A stretch of DNA of 64,000 nucleotides from Balneolaceae bacterium (GTDB taxonomy: Bacteria; Bacteroidota; Rhodothermia; Balneolales; Balneolaceae). Below the pieces are notes generated by a model, which saw nothing but the letters and a program-made list of their open reading frames with translations, was not told the DNA's origin and did no database searches. The position numbers and the translations under genes are program-made. Location of the stretch: NCBI GenBank assembly GCA_006969905.1, contig CP030887.1:806001-870000 (forward strand). The letters are read 5' to 3'. This document shows positions 63,238 to 64,000 of this stretch, one piece after another (the stretch's first letter is position 1; every line of letters starts with the position of its first letter).

Positions 63238-64000
63238 ATGGAAAAAGTAATTGCAGGTATTCAGCAAATAGGCATTGGTAACCCAAACGTTCATGAGGCT
63301 ACTGATTGGTACCGAAGAAATTTCGGAATGGACATCAAGGTATTTGAAGATTCTGCAACCGCAGATCTTATGTTACCTTATACTGGAGGGAAACCACATG
63401 ACCGGACAGCCATTCTTACCCTTAGTATGAGGGGTGGGGGCGGATTTGAGATATGGCAATACACAAGCCGTACCCCCATAGCACCCGATTTTGATGTACA
63501 ACTGGGAGACCTCGGAATTAACGCCTGTAAGATCAAGTCCATTGATGTGAAAAAAACCTATGAGCAATTCAATATGGCAGGATTGAAGGTTTTAACCCCA
63601 TTAATTGAAAACCCGGCAGGTGACCTTTCCTTCTTTTTGGAAGATTTAAATGGCAACCTATTCCAGGTGGTTAAGGGATTGGGCTGGTTTAAAAAGAACG
63701 AGAATAAAACCACGGGGGGCGTTGCCGGGGCAGTGATTGGTTCTTCGAATATTGATGCCTCAAGAACACTTTATACTGATATTTTGGGCTACGATGAGGT
63801 AGTTTATGATGAAACAGACACTTTTGGTGATTTAGCCGGTGCACCGGGCGGAGATGTTAAACACCGCAGGGTTTTGCTTCGTCACAGCAAACCCCGACAA
63901 GGTGGGTTCAGCCAGCTTTTTGGGCCTACCGAAATTGAATTAATTGAAGTACAAGACAAGCGGCGCAAACCCAAAAAGATTTTTGAAAACAGGTATTGGG
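63238..64000 (+). CDS. VOC-family (glyoxalase/dioxygenase fold) protein, 3' truncated by window edge
   Basis: 254 codons are visible from ATG 63238 with no stop before the window end. The first about 130 residues read as one VOC module (QQIGIGNPNVHEATDWYRRNFGMDIKV, FEIWQYTSR, LSFFLEDLNGNLFQVVKG). A second module begins near residue 160 (GAVIGSSNIDASRTLYTDILGYDEVVYD). The typical N-terminal metal His is replaced in the first module (IGIGNP), so the activity is uncertain; extradiol dioxygenase, glyoxalase or isomerase folds fit. It probably forms an operon with the TlpA-like gene 27 nt upstream. Confidence 0.85.
   Translation, partial: MEKVIAGIQQIGIGNPNVHEATDWYRRNFGMDIKVFEDSATADLMLPYTGGKPHDRTAILTLSMRGGGGFEIWQYTSRTPIAPDFDVQLGDLGINACKIKSIDVKKTYEQFNMAGLKVLTPLIENPAGDLSFFLEDLNGNLFQVVKGLGWFKKNENKTTGGVAGAVIGSSNIDASRTLYTDILGYDEVVYDETDTFGDLAGAPGGDVKHRRVLLRHSKPRQGGFSQLFGPTEIELIEVQDKRRKPKKIFENRYW

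Overview
The window is 64 kb of gene-dense chromosome from a Gram-negative bacterium of the Bacteroidota/Balneolota-Rhodothermota type. This is inferred from an HU-like/SPOR envelope protein, ftsK followed by lolA, an Mrp without its usual cysteines, many beta-barrel outer-membrane proteins, TSP3-OmpA, a DUF5117-type metalloprotease, and several TAnnTTTG (-7) promoter-like boxes with few strong Shine-Dalgarno sites. Balneolota (Gracilimonas/Balneola-like) is my best guess, but no marker here proves it. I see no rRNA, tRNA, CRISPR array, integrase or insertion sequence, so this is mostly core genome with a few AT-rich accessory patches.

Layout. 0-11 kb, plus strand: the 3' part of a CCA-adding enzyme, ispE, glgP, an ECF sigma operon with a Spy/CpxP-like protein, an MscS channel, and a three-gene operon of exported cupredoxin, membrane adenylyl cyclase and outer-membrane barrel. 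11-12.2 kb: an AT-rich pair (small membrane protein, CPBP protease). 12.2-28.2 kb, mostly minus strand: a large BNR/sortilin-like secreted protein, an unrecognised AT-rich plus-strand gene, and then two runs of closely packed genes. The first in transcription order is gcvT-comB-ftsK-lolA-flippase. The second is outer-membrane barrel-short HU-HU/SPOR-exbB-exbD-tonB. 28.4-30.4 kb: mrp, a 435-nt intergenic region with a pair of REP-like inverted repeats, and a DoxX-like protein. 30.5-34.7 kb, minus: putP, glutamate dehydrogenase, a membrane protein with a possible M15-like peptidase tail, and a small membrane protein. 34.8-40.3 kb: an M19 dipeptidase lipoprotein, dinB with a palindrome over its start codon, an S23 four-helix-bundle gene, and a second ECF sigma/anti-sigma operon. 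40.4-45.8 kb, minus: aat, a large zinc metalloprotease, an alanine symporter, marC. 45.9-56.5 kb: msrC-terB-like (plus), then minus-strand lipoproteins including one broken by a single-base frameshift, an ABC transporter whose two genes flank lgt, an outer-membrane barrel, uvrA, and a DUF4097 repeat protein. 56.7-64 kb, plus: proline dehydrogenase, an unrecognised membrane gluzincin-like protein, exported YCII protein, nitroreductase, OmpA, a TlpA-like thioredoxin and a truncated VOC protein at the window edge.

How the genes fit together. PutP, proline dehydrogenase and glutamate dehydrogenase would import proline and carry it to 2-oxoglutarate, with the P5C dehydrogenase step lying outside the window. 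The FtsK, LolA, HU/SPOR and Ton-type genes form a cell-envelope and chromosome-segregation neighbourhood. The most interesting items are the HU-TM-SPOR protein inside an ExbBD-TonB operon, the cupredoxin-cyclase-barrel operon, a 13-bp hairpin that buries the TTG start of an ECF sigma factor, the dinB palindrome, the covarying REP-like pair, and the membrane gluzincin.
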